Part shown: in pieces, positions 17,548 through 26,619 of the stretch | Layout of the letters: every line of letters starts with the position of its first letter | How positions within the stretch are numbered: the first letter of the stretch is position 1 | Assembly (NCBI GenBank): GCA_038534295.1 | Contig: JBCAXA010000004.1 | Coordinates: 310,001-374,000, forward strand | DNA length: 64,000 nucleotides | DNA from: JBCAXA01 sp038534295 | Lineage (GTDB): Bacteria; Pseudomonadota; Gammaproteobacteria; Steroidobacterales; Woeseiaceae | Reading direction: 5' to 3' | Notes under the pieces: model-generated | The model's input: the letters and a program-made list of their open reading frames with translations, nothing else | The model's database searches: none | Told to the model about the DNA's origin: nothing | Made by a program: the position numbers and the translations under genes

Positions 17548-18744
17548 TCAAATAGCGCCGGATTCCTTGAGATCCGTGATTTCCTCGGCGAGCCCGAGCT
17601 CGTCACCGAGAATGTCGTCGTTGTCGGCCCCCAGACCGTTGCCTGGCGTCGCGGCGAAGCGTTCGTTGTTCCACTTCAGCGGGCTGCGCAAGGCGCGGTA
17701 GGTGCCCGCCGTACGGTGCGGCATCTCCTGAATCATGTTGATGTCGCGAACGAATGGGTTGTCGAGGGCGTCCGGCAAATCGTAGACCGGTGCCACCGGC
17801 ACTTTGGTCTGCAGCTTTTCGATCCATCCGGCGGTGGAATCGAGCGAGAACGCGTCGTCGAGAATCGGCGTCAAGACATCACGGTGGCGGCTGCGCGCCG
17901 CCATCGTCGCAAAGCGCTCGTCGTCGGCAAGCTCCGGCTGGCCTAAGGTCTCGATCAGCAGCTCCCAGAATTTCTGCGTCATCGCCATGATGAATATCCA
18001 GCCGTCGCCCGTTTTGTAGAGCTGCACGGGCGTGTTGGCTGGATGTGCGCTGCGCGCGATTCGGCCGGTATGAACACCGTGATTCATGTACCACGTGCCG
18101 GGGTAGGTCAGCTGATGCAGCGCGACGTCAAACAAGCTGACGTCGACGTCGCAACCGCCGTCCCGGTCGCGGGCGAGCAGCGCGGCCAAGGTCCCGAACG
18201 CGGCGACCACACCTGTCATGAAATCGATCATGGAGAGACCGAAGCGCGCCGGCGGCGAGTCGGGCTCGCCGGTAAGATCGAGAAAACCGCACTCGGCCTG
18301 CATCAGATAATCGTAGCCAGGCCAGTCGGCCCGATCGTTGTCGCGACCGTACGCTGATATGTGCGTGCAGATGATTGACGGCTTTAGCGCCTTTAGGCTT
18401 GCGTAATCGAGTCCGAGCCTCGCCGGTTGGTTGCCGCGAAGGTTGTTCCAAACAACGTCGGCGGTGTCGACCAGCTTGTGCAGCACCCGCTGTCCATCCG
18501 GGTGCTTGAGATCCAGCGTGACGCTTTTCTTGTTGAGATTGAAGGCCTGAAAATAAGCGCTGTCGTCGTCGGCCAGCACGTGCTCGCCAGTTTGCCTGGC
18601 GGGATCGCCGCCGAAACGGCGGTTCTCGAGCTTGATGACTTCAGCGCCGAGATCGGCGAGATACATCGAGCCGTAGGGACCGGCGCCAAACTGCTCGACA
18701 GCAAGCACCCGGATACCTTGCAAGGGTTTATTCATCGCATTCAT
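17548..18744 (-). CDS. CaiB/BaiF family III CoA-transferase (1)
   Basis: About 398 residues. The N-terminus has LQGIRVLAVEQFGAGPYGS and LGAEVIKLENR; the catalytic Asp is in GLSMIDFMTGV. It moves CoA between carboxylic acids, activating the pathway substrate. The annotated start (18744) and an ATG three codons later are both possible; an upstream ATG at 18765 falls inside an operator. It is divergent from hyuA, with TTGTATACAA-type sites between, so both are probably under the FCD regulator at 23664. Confidence 0.9.
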   Translation of the reverse strand: MNAMNKPLQGIRVLAVEQFGAGPYGSMYLADLGAEVIKLENRRFGGDPARQTGEHVLADDDSAYFQAFNLNKKSVTLDLKHPDGQRVLHKLVDTADVVWNNLRGNQPARLGLDYASLKALKPSIICTHISAYGRDNDRADWPGYDYLMQAECGFLDLTGEPDSPPARFGLSMIDFMTGVVAAFGTLAALLARDRDGGCDVDVSLFDVALHQLTYPGTWYMNHGVHTGRIARSAHPANTPVQLYKTGDGWIFIMAMTQKFWELLIETLGQPELADDERFATMAARSRHRDVLTPILDDAFSLDSTAGWIEKLQTKVPVAPVYDLPDALDNPFVRDINMIQEMPHRTAGTYRALRSPLKWNNERFAATPGNGLGADNDDILGDELGLAEEITDLKESGAI

Positions 18745-18755
18745 CGTCCCACGGA

Positions 18756-18765
18756 CTGTATACAA
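18756..18765. promoter_or_regulatory. TTGTATACAA-type operator (one mismatch)
   Basis: CTGTATACAA just upstream of the CaiB start. It differs by one base from the palindrome found five more times in the window, all in non-coding DNA next to catabolic or uptake genes. Confidence 0.6.
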
Positions 18766-18828
18766 TCCCGCCTGTAGTAGCGGCGATCCATGGCCCTAGC
18801 GGCGTTCTCGCTAGCACCTCAATCGGCC

Positions 18829-18840
18829 ATTGTATACAAT
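18829..18840. promoter_or_regulatory. Perfect ATTGTATACAAT operator
   Basis: A perfect 12-bp palindrome in the 181-nt gap between CaiB (1) and hyuA, 86 nt from the hyuA start. Likely bound by the FCD-type GntR protein. Confidence 0.7.
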
Positions 18841-18925
18841 CGGCAAGGTTCCCTCCCGTCGAAAACACGCCACAAAAGCGCCGCACGCGGAGGGCGTTCT
18901 GTCACCGAAATGAGGTAGCAACGCC

Positions 18926-20983
18926 ATGTCCTATCGTCTCGGCGTCGACGTCGGCGGTACGTTTACCGACCTGCTGTTGGTCGATGAAGCGTCCGGCCAC
19001 ACGTACACCGCGAAAGTCCCCAGTACGCCCGAAGACTCGTCAGTCGGCGTGCTGAACGGTATTGAACGAATTTGCGGCGATGCCGGAATCGATCCGGAGG
19101 CTATCTCAAACGTCATGCACGGCACGACGGTCGCGACCAACACGGTGCTCACCGGTAGCGGTGCGAAAGTCGGCCTGGTAACGACCAAAGGCTATAAGCA
19201 GGTGCTGCAGATCGCGCGGTCGTTCGTACCCGGCGGGCTCGGCGGCTGGGTGATCTACAACAAGAGCGACCCGATCGCCCCACTCGCGTGCACCGTCGAA
19301 GCCGACGAGCGCATGGGCGCGGATGGCGCCGTGGTGCGCAAGCTGAAAAAGACCGACCTCACGCGCCAGCTCAAAGCGCTGAAGGGTGAGAACATCGAGG
19401 CGCTGACCGTCTCGCTGGTCAATTCCTACGCCAATGGCGCCACCGAACGCGAGGTGGAAAAGCTCGCGAAGAAGGCGTTGCCGGGTGTGCCCGTTTCACT
19501 GTCCTCCGACGTCGTGCCGGAAATGCAGGAATACGAACGCACGATCACGACGGTCGCCAACTCGTACGTCCGCCCGAAAGTCTCGAGCTACGTGCGCAAT
19601 CTGCAGCGCAAACTGAAAAAGACCATGAAGGACGTGAAACTTCACATCCTTCGCTCGGACGGTGGCATGGCGTCGTCGAAAACCGCCGAAGCCTATCCGG
19701 TTAATTTGCTGATGAGCGGCCCGGCCGGTGGCGTAACGGGCGCTGTCTGGGCGGCCAAACAAGCGGGCTTCGACAACTTGCTCACGTTTGACATGGGCGG
19801 CACGTCGACCGACGTCGCACTCGTGCAGTCCGGTAAGGCGCAGCTGCGCCGCGAGACGACCGTCGGCGACGTCACGGTGCGCGCGTCATCGGTTGACGTG
19901 CGTACGGTCGGCGCCGGTGGCGGCTCGATCGCACACGTACCGGAACTAACCGGCGCGCTGCGGGTTGGTCCCGAGAGCGCGGGCGCGGTACCCGGCCCTG
20001 CCGCCTACAACAAAGGCGGCGAAGCCCCAACGGTCACCGACGCAAATGTCGTGCTTGGCTACTTGCCGACGGAGGTTCGGCTCGGCGGCGACATGGAAAT
20101 TCGCAAGGACCTTGCCGAGAAAGCCGTTGCACCGGTCGCCGAAGCCTTGGGATTGTCTATCAAGCAGGCGGCATCCGGCATTGTCGATATCGTCAACGAG
20201 AATATGTACGGCGCGCTGCGCCTGGTTTCAGTAGAAAAAGGCTACGACCCGCGCGATTTCGCGCTGATCGGTTTTGGCGGCGCCGGGCCGCTGCACGCCA
20301 ACGCGCTCGGCAAGCTGATGAACAGCTGGCCGGTCATTATCCCGCCGGGCCCCGGCGTACTCTGCGCATACGGCGATGCGACCACCCGCGTCCGTGACGA
20401 GGCATCGCGCACGTTTATCCGCCGGTTCCCGGACACCAGCGTTGCCGAGGTCGTGAAGATTTTCGAGCAGCTGGCGAAAAAGGCCGAAAAGACCCTCGAG
20501 AAAGAAGGCGTCGCCGCGAAAGACCGCTCGGTCACGTACCAAGTCGATATCCGCTACCACGGTCAAGGCTTACAGCTCAGCGTCGACTTCGAACTGGCAG
20601 ATCTCAAGAAGAAAGGTCTCGATGTCATCGGCGATCAATTCGATGACATGCACAAGCAGCTGTTCACGTTCGCGCTCGACAGCGACAAGGAGCTCGTTAA
20701 CCTGCGCGCCGTCGCGCAGGGCAAGGAAGCGAGCATCGCAGCGACGAAGCTCGCCGCAGGCAGCCGCATTCCGGCCACCGATGCGTCGATCGGTTCCAGT
20801 CCGGTATTCATGGACGGCAAAGACCAGACCGCGACCTTATACGATCGATCCAAACTGAAAGCCGGCAACGTCATCGAAGGACCGTCGATCGTGCTGGAAA
20901 TGGACTCAACCACCGTCATCCTGCCGGGCCACGAAGGAACTGTGGACGCGTATGGCAGTATCCTGATCAACCCCATCGCTTGA
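18926..20983 (+). CDS. hyuA: Hydantoinase/oxoprolinase subunit A
   Basis: 685 residues, normal for the ATP-binding A subunit. The sugar-kinase-like ATP site is visible as GVDVGGTFTDLLL at the start and LTFDMGGTSTDVAL near 290. With subunit B it would use ATP to open a cyclic amide (N-methylhydantoinase, oxoprolinase) or carboxylate a ketone (acetone or acetophenone carboxylase relatives). GAGGT precedes the ATG. It is followed 22 nt later by hyuB. Which of the two reactions applies cannot be decided from sequence alone. Confidence 0.93.
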   Translation: MSYRLGVDVGGTFTDLLLVDEASGHTYTAKVPSTPEDSSVGVLNGIERICGDAGIDPEAISNVMHGTTVATNTVLTGSGAKVGLVTTKGYKQVLQIARSFVPGGLGGWVIYNKSDPIAPLACTVEADERMGADGAVVRKLKKTDLTRQLKALKGENIEALTVSLVNSYANGATEREVEKLAKKALPGVPVSLSSDVVPEMQEYERTITTVANSYVRPKVSSYVRNLQRKLKKTMKDVKLHILRSDGGMASSKTAEAYPVNLLMSGPAGGVTGAVWAAKQAGFDNLLTFDMGGTSTDVALVQSGKAQLRRETTVGDVTVRASSVDVRTVGAGGGSIAHVPELTGALRVGPESAGAVPGPAAYNKGGEAPTVTDANVVLGYLPTEVRLGGDMEIRKDLAEKAVAPVAEALGLSIKQAASGIVDIVNENMYGALRLVSVEKGYDPRDFALIGFGGAGPLHANALGKLMNSWPVIIPPGPGVLCAYGDATTRVRDEASRTFIRRFPDTSVAEVVKIFEQLAKKAEKTLEKEGVAAKDRSVTYQVDIRYHGQGLQLSVDFELADLKKKGLDVIGDQFDDMHKQLFTFALDSDKELVNLRAVAQGKEASIAATKLAAGSRIPATDASIGSSPVFMDGKDQTATLYDRSKLKAGNVIEGPSIVLEMDSTTVILPGHEGTVDAYGSILINPIA

Positions 20984-21005
20984 ACGGAGCCCGAGGAGTA
21001 GCGCC

Positions 21006-22991
21006 ATGCCCGCAACAATCGTAGAAACCAAGCCCCGCCCGTTCAATCGCGTCGACCTGGACCCGATTACGCTCGACATCATCGAAAACGCGATGCAAAA
21101 CGCGCGTTACGAGATGGACGCCGTGCTGTTCCGCACCGCGATGTCGCCGGGTATCCGCGAGCAGCACGACGAATTCCCGATGATCGCCAACCTCGAAGGC
21201 AAAATGGTCGTCGGCCAGTTCGGCAGCTTCATTCACGGCTTCAAAGAGGCGTACGACGGCACCATCGAAGAAGGCGACATGTTCCTGACCACGGACCCGT
21301 ATGCCTGCAACGGTGCGATCAGCCACATCAACGACTGGCTGCTGCTGCGGCCGATCTTCAAAGATGGGCGACTGATTGCCTACGCCGCCATGTTCGGTCA
21401 CATGACCGACGTCGGCGGCAAGGTGCCAGGTTCGCTGCCAACCGATGCGCGCGAGATTTTCGAGGAAGGCATCCGCATTCCGCCGACGAAAATCTACAAG
21501 AACGACGAGCTGCAGAGTGATCTTCTGAACGTCATCATGCACAACTGTCGCTTGCCGCACTGGAACCGCAGTGACTTCAACGCGCTGGTCGCCGCTATCC
21601 GTACGGCGGAGAAACGGGTAATCGAACTCGCCGAACGGTTTAGCGACGACGTGTTCTATTCGGCGCTCGACGAATTGCTCGATCGCAACAAGCGTGCGAT
21701 GGGCAAGCTCATCAAGAACACGATACCGACCACCAAACAGTACTTCGAAGATTTCATCTGCGACGACGGTCTCGGCATGGGCCCGTACAAGATCAAATGC
21801 TCGATGTGGCGCGAGGGCAGCAAAGTCATTTTCGACTTTGACGGCACTGACCCACAGTCAATCAGCTCGATCAACTTCTACTTGAACGAAGAGATGTTCA
21901 AGATGTTCTGCGGCGTCTACATGATCATGGTGTTCGACCCGCAGATCATGTTCAACGACGGCTTCTACGACCTGATGGAAGTGCGCATTCCGGAAGGCAC
22001 GCTGTTAAAACCCAAAGAACCGGCCGCGTTGTCTTGCCGCACGCATGCGCTCGGCCGGATTTTCGACGTGCTCGGTGGGTTGCTCGGCCAAGGCAATCCG
22101 GACTTTTTGTGCGGCGCCGGCTTCTCCGACAGCCCGCACTTTATGTATTCGGGTTACGACAAGAACGGAGAGTGGTATCAGCTCTACTCGATCGGCTTCG
22201 GCGGCATCCCGGGCAAGCCATTCGGCGATGGCCCGGACGGTCACTCGCTGTGGCCAAACTTCACGAACGTGCCGAACGAGTTTCTCGAAAGCTATTTTCC
22301 GCTGCGCATCGAAGTCTACGAAACCATCCCGGATTCGGGCGGGCCTGGCATGCACCGCGGCGGCAACGGCCTCAGCATGGGCTACCGCTTCCTAGAGCCC
22401 GGTGAGATTTCGATTCACGACGATCGCTGGCTGACCTACCCGTGGGGCGTCAACGGCGGCCTGCCGGGCCGGCGCTCGGAAAAACTCTTGCACCGAGCCG
22501 ACGGCAGCATCGAAAAACTCCCGTCAAAGTGCGACCGCATCAAAGTCGAGGCCAACGACCTTCTGTACTTCAACACCTGGGGCGGCGGCGGTTGCGGCGA
22601 CCCGCTACAGCGTCCGGCCGAACGGGTCGCGTTCGACGTCAAGGCAGGGCTCGTTACTGAGAAAGGCGCGCGCCGTTACGGCGTCGTGCTCAACAGTGAC
22701 ATGACGGTCAACGAAAAACGCACTGACGCGCTACGCGCGAAAATGGCTAAGGCCCGTGGCAAACCGAAGATGTTCGACTTTGGCGGCAAGATCAACGAGC
22801 TGAAAGCGCGCTGCAAGCGCGAGACCGGGCTCACCCCGCCGGAGCAACCTGAATTTCAGACCTGGGTGACTGCGGCAATGGAAAAACCGGCGCCGACCAA
22901 GAAGAAGGCAAAACGTAAGGCCAACAACAAAAAGACTAAGGCGAAGGCTAAGTCGAAGACAAAAGCGCGTACCAAGCGCAAAGCCGCTTAG
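21006..22991 (+). CDS. hyuB: Hydantoinase/oxoprolinase subunit B with Lys/Ala tail
   Basis: 661 residues, the partner of HyuA. Family features include DPITLDIIENAMQNARYEMD at the start and HRGGNGLSMGYRF near 455. The last ~35 residues are an almost pure Lys/Ala/Thr/Arg tail (starting KKKAKRKANNKK and ending KRKAA), which the family lacks. Such tails resemble histone H1-like DNA- or RNA-binding regions. A strong terminator follows the stop, closing the hyuAB transcript. Confidence 0.93.
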   Translation: MPATIVETKPRPFNRVDLDPITLDIIENAMQNARYEMDAVLFRTAMSPGIREQHDEFPMIANLEGKMVVGQFGSFIHGFKEAYDGTIEEGDMFLTTDPYACNGAISHINDWLLLRPIFKDGRLIAYAAMFGHMTDVGGKVPGSLPTDAREIFEEGIRIPPTKIYKNDELQSDLLNVIMHNCRLPHWNRSDFNALVAAIRTAEKRVIELAERFSDDVFYSALDELLDRNKRAMGKLIKNTIPTTKQYFEDFICDDGLGMGPYKIKCSMWREGSKVIFDFDGTDPQSISSINFYLNEEMFKMFCGVYMIMVFDPQIMFNDGFYDLMEVRIPEGTLLKPKEPAALSCRTHALGRIFDVLGGLLGQGNPDFLCGAGFSDSPHFMYSGYDKNGEWYQLYSIGFGGIPGKPFGDGPDGHSLWPNFTNVPNEFLESYFPLRIEVYETIPDSGGPGMHRGGNGLSMGYRFLEPGEISIHDDRWLTYPWGVNGGLPGRRSEKLLHRADGSIEKLPSKCDRIKVEANDLLYFNTWGGGGCGDPLQRPAERVAFDVKAGLVTEKGARRYGVVLNSDMTVNEKRTDALRAKMAKARGKPKMFDFGGKINELKARCKRETGLTPPEQPEFQTWVTAAMEKPAPTKKKAKRKANNKKTKAKAKSKTKARTKRKAA

Positions 22992-23012
22992 CGTTAGCGC
23001 AATGCTCGAACA

Positions 23013-23045
23013 ACCCTGCCAGGCCCGCGCCTGGCAGGGTTTTTT
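23013..23045 (+). terminator. Rho-independent terminator after hyuB
   Basis: A 12-bp perfect stem AACCCTGCCAGG / CCTGGCAGGGTT with a 6-nt loop, followed by a T run. It ends the hyuAB transcript, and the last bases overlap the stop codon of the convergent LOG gene. Confidence 0.93.
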
Positions 23046-23613
23046 ATGGCTCCACCCATTTCTTTGCGACCGGTACCTCGGTGGCAAGCAAGCGGTCGAT
23101 GAGGCTGCCCGGATCGGTGTCTGTCAGCAACATCTCCCGATGCAGCGGTTTGACGAAGCCTTCGCTGGACGTGTGGTCGAGAAACGCGAGCAAGGCGTCG
23201 TAGTACCCGTCGACGTTTAAGAGACCCACCGGTTTGGCGTGAATACCGAGCTGCGACCAAGTCCAAACTTCGAACATCTCTTCTAGAGTACCGATGCCGC
23301 CCGGTAGCGCGATGAAAGCGGTCGAACGCGCGGCCATATCGGCTTTGCGCTCGTGCATAGTCGTTACGATCTTGAGTTCCGTGAGGCGCTGGTGGGCTAT
23401 CTCGACGGCTGCAAGCGACTCAGGAATCACGCCGATGGCACTGCCACCATCGGCCAGCACGGCGTCAGCCACCGCGCCCATTAGGCCAACCTGAGCGCCG
23501 CCGTACACGAGACCGATATCTCTTGCAGCGAGCGCTCGACCCAATGCCGTTGCGGCATTACGGTAACTGTCGCGGCGTCCGCCGCTCGAGCCAGAAAATA
23601 CGCAGATATTCAT
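23044..23613 (-). CDS. LOG-family (TIGR00730) nucleotide-binding protein
   Basis: 189 residues with the family signature PGGIGTLEEMFEVW (about 107-120), forming the Rossmann-like fold of cytokinin-riboside-5'-monophosphate phosphoribohydrolases. Bacterial homologues hydrolyse AMP or related nucleotides. It follows the FCD regulator gene by 50 nt on the same strand and may be a passenger in that operon. Confidence 0.9.
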   Translation of the reverse strand: MNICVFSGSSGGRRDSYRNAATALGRALAARDIGLVYGGAQVGLMGAVADAVLADGGSAIGVIPESLAAVEIAHQRLTELKIVTTMHERKADMAARSTAFIALPGGIGTLEEMFEVWTWSQLGIHAKPVGLLNVDGYYDALLAFLDHTSSEGFVKPLHREMLLTDTDPGSLIDRLLATEVPVAKKWVEP

Positions 23614-23663
23614 CGTTGACCGCCAACTAGGACAACACGCCTGAGCAAGACCTGCCTAACACG

Positions 23664-24335
23664 TCAGGCCGTCTTCTGCCCCAGCGCGCGTTCGCGCGAT
23701 TGATGGACGTTACGAAACACCGAACGCGCCGCGTAGATGTGCGCGCGCATGACGCCGGCCGCCCAATCGGGGTTACGCGCTTCGAGCGCTTCAACCAATT
23801 CGAGGTGATGACGAGCACTGCGTGCCAGTGATTCTTCGGAATAATCGCGAAATGTCTGGAACACCAGCGGCGCGTTGGCGAGCGTTGCCATCGATGCGCG
23901 CAGCTGTTCGCTGTTCGACGCGTGCAGCAGCGCGGTGTGAAACCGCGAATTGAGATCGGCGATTTTCTTCAAGTAGCCGCGCGGCCGTTCGGTAGCGGCA
24001 ACCAGCTGCCGCTCCGCCAGATCGCGAAGCTCGGCAAGCGCCGCGTCGCTGGCACGCTGCGCGCAGAGTTCAACGGCATAGCACTCAAGTCGCGCGCGTA
24101 GTTCGAAAATCTCCTCGGCTTCTTCAACGCCCCAACTCGCGACGAATGCACCTTGGTTCGGAACAAAGCGAATCAGCCCTTCAGCCTCGAGGCGGTGCAG
24201 CGCTTCGCGAACCGGCGTGCGGCTGACCGCCGCCGTCGTCGCTACCTCACCTTCGGTAATGCGATCGCCCGGCGCGTAGCGCCCTTCAATGATGTCCGCG
24301 CGAATGATGTCGTAGGCTTTCCTTGCGGCGCTCAT
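23664..24335 (-). CDS. GntR-family regulator, FadR/FCD type
   Basis: 223 residues. The N-terminal winged HTH (AYDIIRADIIEGRYAPGDRI; VSRTPVREALHRLEAEGLI) is followed by a helical FCD domain with the metal-site pattern (Asn/His near residues 145-150, then RHHLELVEALEARN). The ATG at 24335 has AAAGGAG six bases upstream; the open frame further upstream is antisense or downstream sequence of the lyase gene. It lies 13 nt after the HMG-CoA lyase gene in one operon. It is the best candidate to bind the TTGTATACAA sites, including its own operon promoter. Confidence 0.9.
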   Translation of the reverse strand: MSAARKAYDIIRADIIEGRYAPGDRITEGEVATTAAVSRTPVREALHRLEAEGLIRFVPNQGAFVASWGVEEAEEIFELRARLECYAVELCAQRASDAALAELRDLAERQLVAATERPRGYLKKIADLNSRFHTALLHASNSEQLRASMATLANAPLVFQTFRDYSEESLARSARHHLELVEALEARNPDWAAGVMRAHIYAARSVFRNVHQSRERALGQKTA

Positions 24336-24348
24336 TGCCACTCCTTTG

Positions 24349-25257
24349 CTAGGCCACCTTGCGCGGAAACACGCCGGCCCGCGACAGTGAACTCGGGACG
24401 TCATGACCAAGCTCGCCCTCGAGCCAGTCGGCCGTCTCGAGAATAGCGTCAATGTCGACGCCAGTTTCGATACCGCTACGATTGAGCGCGTAAAGCAGAT
24501 CCTCGCTCGCGATGTTGCCGGTGGCTGCCGGTGCGAACGGGCAGCCGCCGATACCGCCGGTACTCGCGTCGACCAACGTCGCACCGTACTCAATGGCCGT
24601 CAGAGCATTGGCGATGCCGGTATTGCGGGTGTCGTGCAGATGGACGCGAATGGGAATATCGCCGACGCGTTCCGCAAGCCGCGAGATCACCGTTTGCATC
24701 TGGCGCGGGACGCCGACACCGATGCTGTCGGCGACGCCAAACGTGTCTGGGGTGGCTTCGAGCAACAGATCGGCCAGCTCGATGACCCGATCGGCCGGAA
24801 CCTCGCCCTCGAACGGACAACCAAACGCAGAGGCAACGAGCACGTTGCAGCGCACGCCTGCATCGCGACAGCGGCGTTGGATTTCTTTCCAAATTTCGAT
24901 GGACGCGCTAACCGGCGCGCCCTGATTCTTCTGGCTGAACGTATCGGTAGACACCAACACGAAGCCCACCTCGTCGACGCCAGCGTCGATCGCACGCTCG
25001 CAGCCTTTGACGTTCAATGCGAGGCCGATGCGGTTGAGTCCAGGCATCGGCTCGGCGTTTAGCGCTGCCATGACATCAGCCGCGTCGGCCATTTGCGGAA
25101 CGCGCTTTGGATTCACGAAGCTCGTCGCTTCCAGGGCACGAATGCCGGCTGCCGCCAAACGGCGGATCAACTCGACCTTGCTGGCTGTCGGCAGAATTTG
25201 ATGCTCGCTTTGCAGGCCGTCGCGTGGTGAGACGTCAACGAGCGTGATCGCGCTCAT
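24349..25257 (-). CDS. Hydroxymethylglutaryl-CoA lyase family enzyme
   Basis: 302 residues, a TIM barrel of the HMG-CoA lyase branch. It shows VSPRDGLQSE at the start, the metal site VHLHDTRNTG, and the signature loop GGIGGCPFAPAATGN with the active-site cysteine. It cleaves a 3-hydroxy-3-methylacyl-CoA to acetyl-CoA plus a keto acid. AGGAG precedes the start. Divergent from CaiB (2) across a region with two TTGTATACAA-type operators. Its association with CoA-transferases and HyuAB suggests a pathway other than leucine breakdown. Confidence 0.9.
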   Translation of the reverse strand: MSAITLVDVSPRDGLQSEHQILPTASKVELIRRLAAAGIRALEATSFVNPKRVPQMADAADVMAALNAEPMPGLNRIGLALNVKGCERAIDAGVDEVGFVLVSTDTFSQKNQGAPVSASIEIWKEIQRRCRDAGVRCNVLVASAFGCPFEGEVPADRVIELADLLLEATPDTFGVADSIGVGVPRQMQTVISRLAERVGDIPIRVHLHDTRNTGIANALTAIEYGATLVDASTGGIGGCPFAPAATGNIASEDLLYALNRSGIETGVDIDAILETADWLEGELGHDVPSSLSRAGVFPRKVA

Positions 25258-25289
25258 GGGAAGCTCCTGAATCTGGTCGCTCTTTCACA

Positions 25290-25303
25290 AATTGTATACA
25301 ATT
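25290..25303. promoter_or_regulatory. Perfect AATTGTATACAATT operator
   Basis: A 14-bp perfect palindrome 33 nt upstream of the HMG-CoA-lyase-like gene, and the best copy of the motif in the window. It probably mediates autoregulation of the lyase-GntR operon. Confidence 0.72.
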
Positions 25304-25354
25304 ATACCCGGGTTTGGGGATATGCACGGCGCATTGCGCCGATTTTGCCGGAAA

Positions 25355-25364
25355 TTGTATACAC
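25355..25364. promoter_or_regulatory. TTGTATACAC operator (one mismatch)
   Basis: Second copy in the divergent region, ten bases before the CaiB (2) start codon, where a bound repressor would block translation-proximal transcription. Confidence 0.6.
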
Positions 25365-25373
25365 GGAACGGCC

Positions 25374-26594
25374 ATGACGAGTGACAACACCGAAAACAGA
25401 AGCGGTCCGCTGACCGATTTGCGTGTGATCGAGCTGGGTAGCCTGCTGGCGGGGCCGTTCTGCGGCCAACTGTTGGCCGACATGGGCGCGGAAGTCATCA
25501 AAGTCGAAGCGCCAGGCATGGGTGACCCGATGCGCGTTTGGGGGCAGGAAAAAGCCGGCAACGGCAAGTCGCTGTGGTGGCCGATCGTTGCCCGCAACAA
25601 GAAGTCGATTACGGTGAATTGTCGCGTCGCCGAAGGTCAGCAGATCATTAGGGATCTCGTGGCCAAAAGTGATTTTCTGCTCGAGAACTTTCGCCCTGGC
25701 ACGATGGAGCGCTGGGGACTCGACTACGAAACCCTGCGAGAGATCAATCCGGGCCTCATTATGATTCGGGTGTCCGGACAGGGACAAACCGGGCCGTACT
25801 CGAAACGTGCGGGCTACGGATCGATCGGTGAGGCGATGGGCGGTCTTCGTTACGTTGTTGGCGATCCCACGACGCCACCTAGCCGCATGGGCATAAGTAT
25901 TGGCGACTCACTCGCGGCGACGTTCGCAACCGTAGGCGCGCTGTCGGCGCTGCATCATCGCGAACGCACGGGCCAAGGACAGGTGGTCGACTCCGCCATT
26001 TACGAAGCCGTGCTCGCAATGATGGAGTCGCTCGTCAGTGAATATCACCACGCGGGCTATGTCCGCGAGCGAACTGGTTCGATCCTGCCGAATGTCGCGC
26101 CGTCCAACGTCTACCCGACCAGCGACGACAAAATGATTCTGATCGCCGCCAACCAAGACACGGTCTTTCGCCGCTTTACCCAGGCCATGGGCCAACCCGA
26201 GCTGGCCGATAATCCGCGCTACGACTCACACCACAGTCGTGGCGAGCATCAAACCGAACTCGACGAACTGATCGGCGAGTGGACGAAGACCAAGACGGCT
26301 GAAGAACTGACCGCGCTGATGGAAGAGGCCGGTGTTCCGGTCGGCAAGATCTACCGTGCGCCCGACATGCTCGAAGACCCGCATTTCGCAGCACGCGATG
26401 CCATTATCAAGCTAGCCCACCCCGAGTTCGGCGAACTCGCGATGCAGAACGTATTCCCGAAATTGTCGCTAACGCCTGGGTCGGTGCGTCACGCTGGCCC
26501 CGATCTCGGCGAGCACAACGAGCAAGTGTTCGGCGACATTTTGGGGCTATCGGGTGAGGCTCAAGCCGACCTGCGCGCCCGCGAGATTATCTAG
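25374..26594 (+). CDS. CaiB/BaiF family III CoA-transferase (2)
   Basis: 406 residues: LTDLRVIELGSLLAGPFCGQ at the start, MGAEVIKVEAPG, catalytic Asp in MGISIGDSLAATF. I chose the ATG at 25374; an in-frame ATG at 25314 would put the operator at 25355 inside the coding region. It is not a close copy of CaiB (1), so the two probably use different acids, for example one for activation and one for CoA recycling. Under the same regulator as the divergent lyase. Confidence 0.92.
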   Translation: MTSDNTENRSGPLTDLRVIELGSLLAGPFCGQLLADMGAEVIKVEAPGMGDPMRVWGQEKAGNGKSLWWPIVARNKKSITVNCRVAEGQQIIRDLVAKSDFLLENFRPGTMERWGLDYETLREINPGLIMIRVSGQGQTGPYSKRAGYGSIGEAMGGLRYVVGDPTTPPSRMGISIGDSLAATFATVGALSALHHRERTGQGQVVDSAIYEAVLAMMESLVSEYHHAGYVRERTGSILPNVAPSNVYPTSDDKMILIAANQDTVFRRFTQAMGQPELADNPRYDSHHSRGEHQTELDELIGEWTKTKTAEELTALMEEAGVPVGKIYRAPDMLEDPHFAARDAIIKLAHPEFGELAMQNVFPKLSLTPGSVRHAGPDLGEHNEQVFGDILGLSGEAQADLRAREII

Positions 26595-26619
26595 AACTCA
26601 ACGAGCACACAGCGTCACG

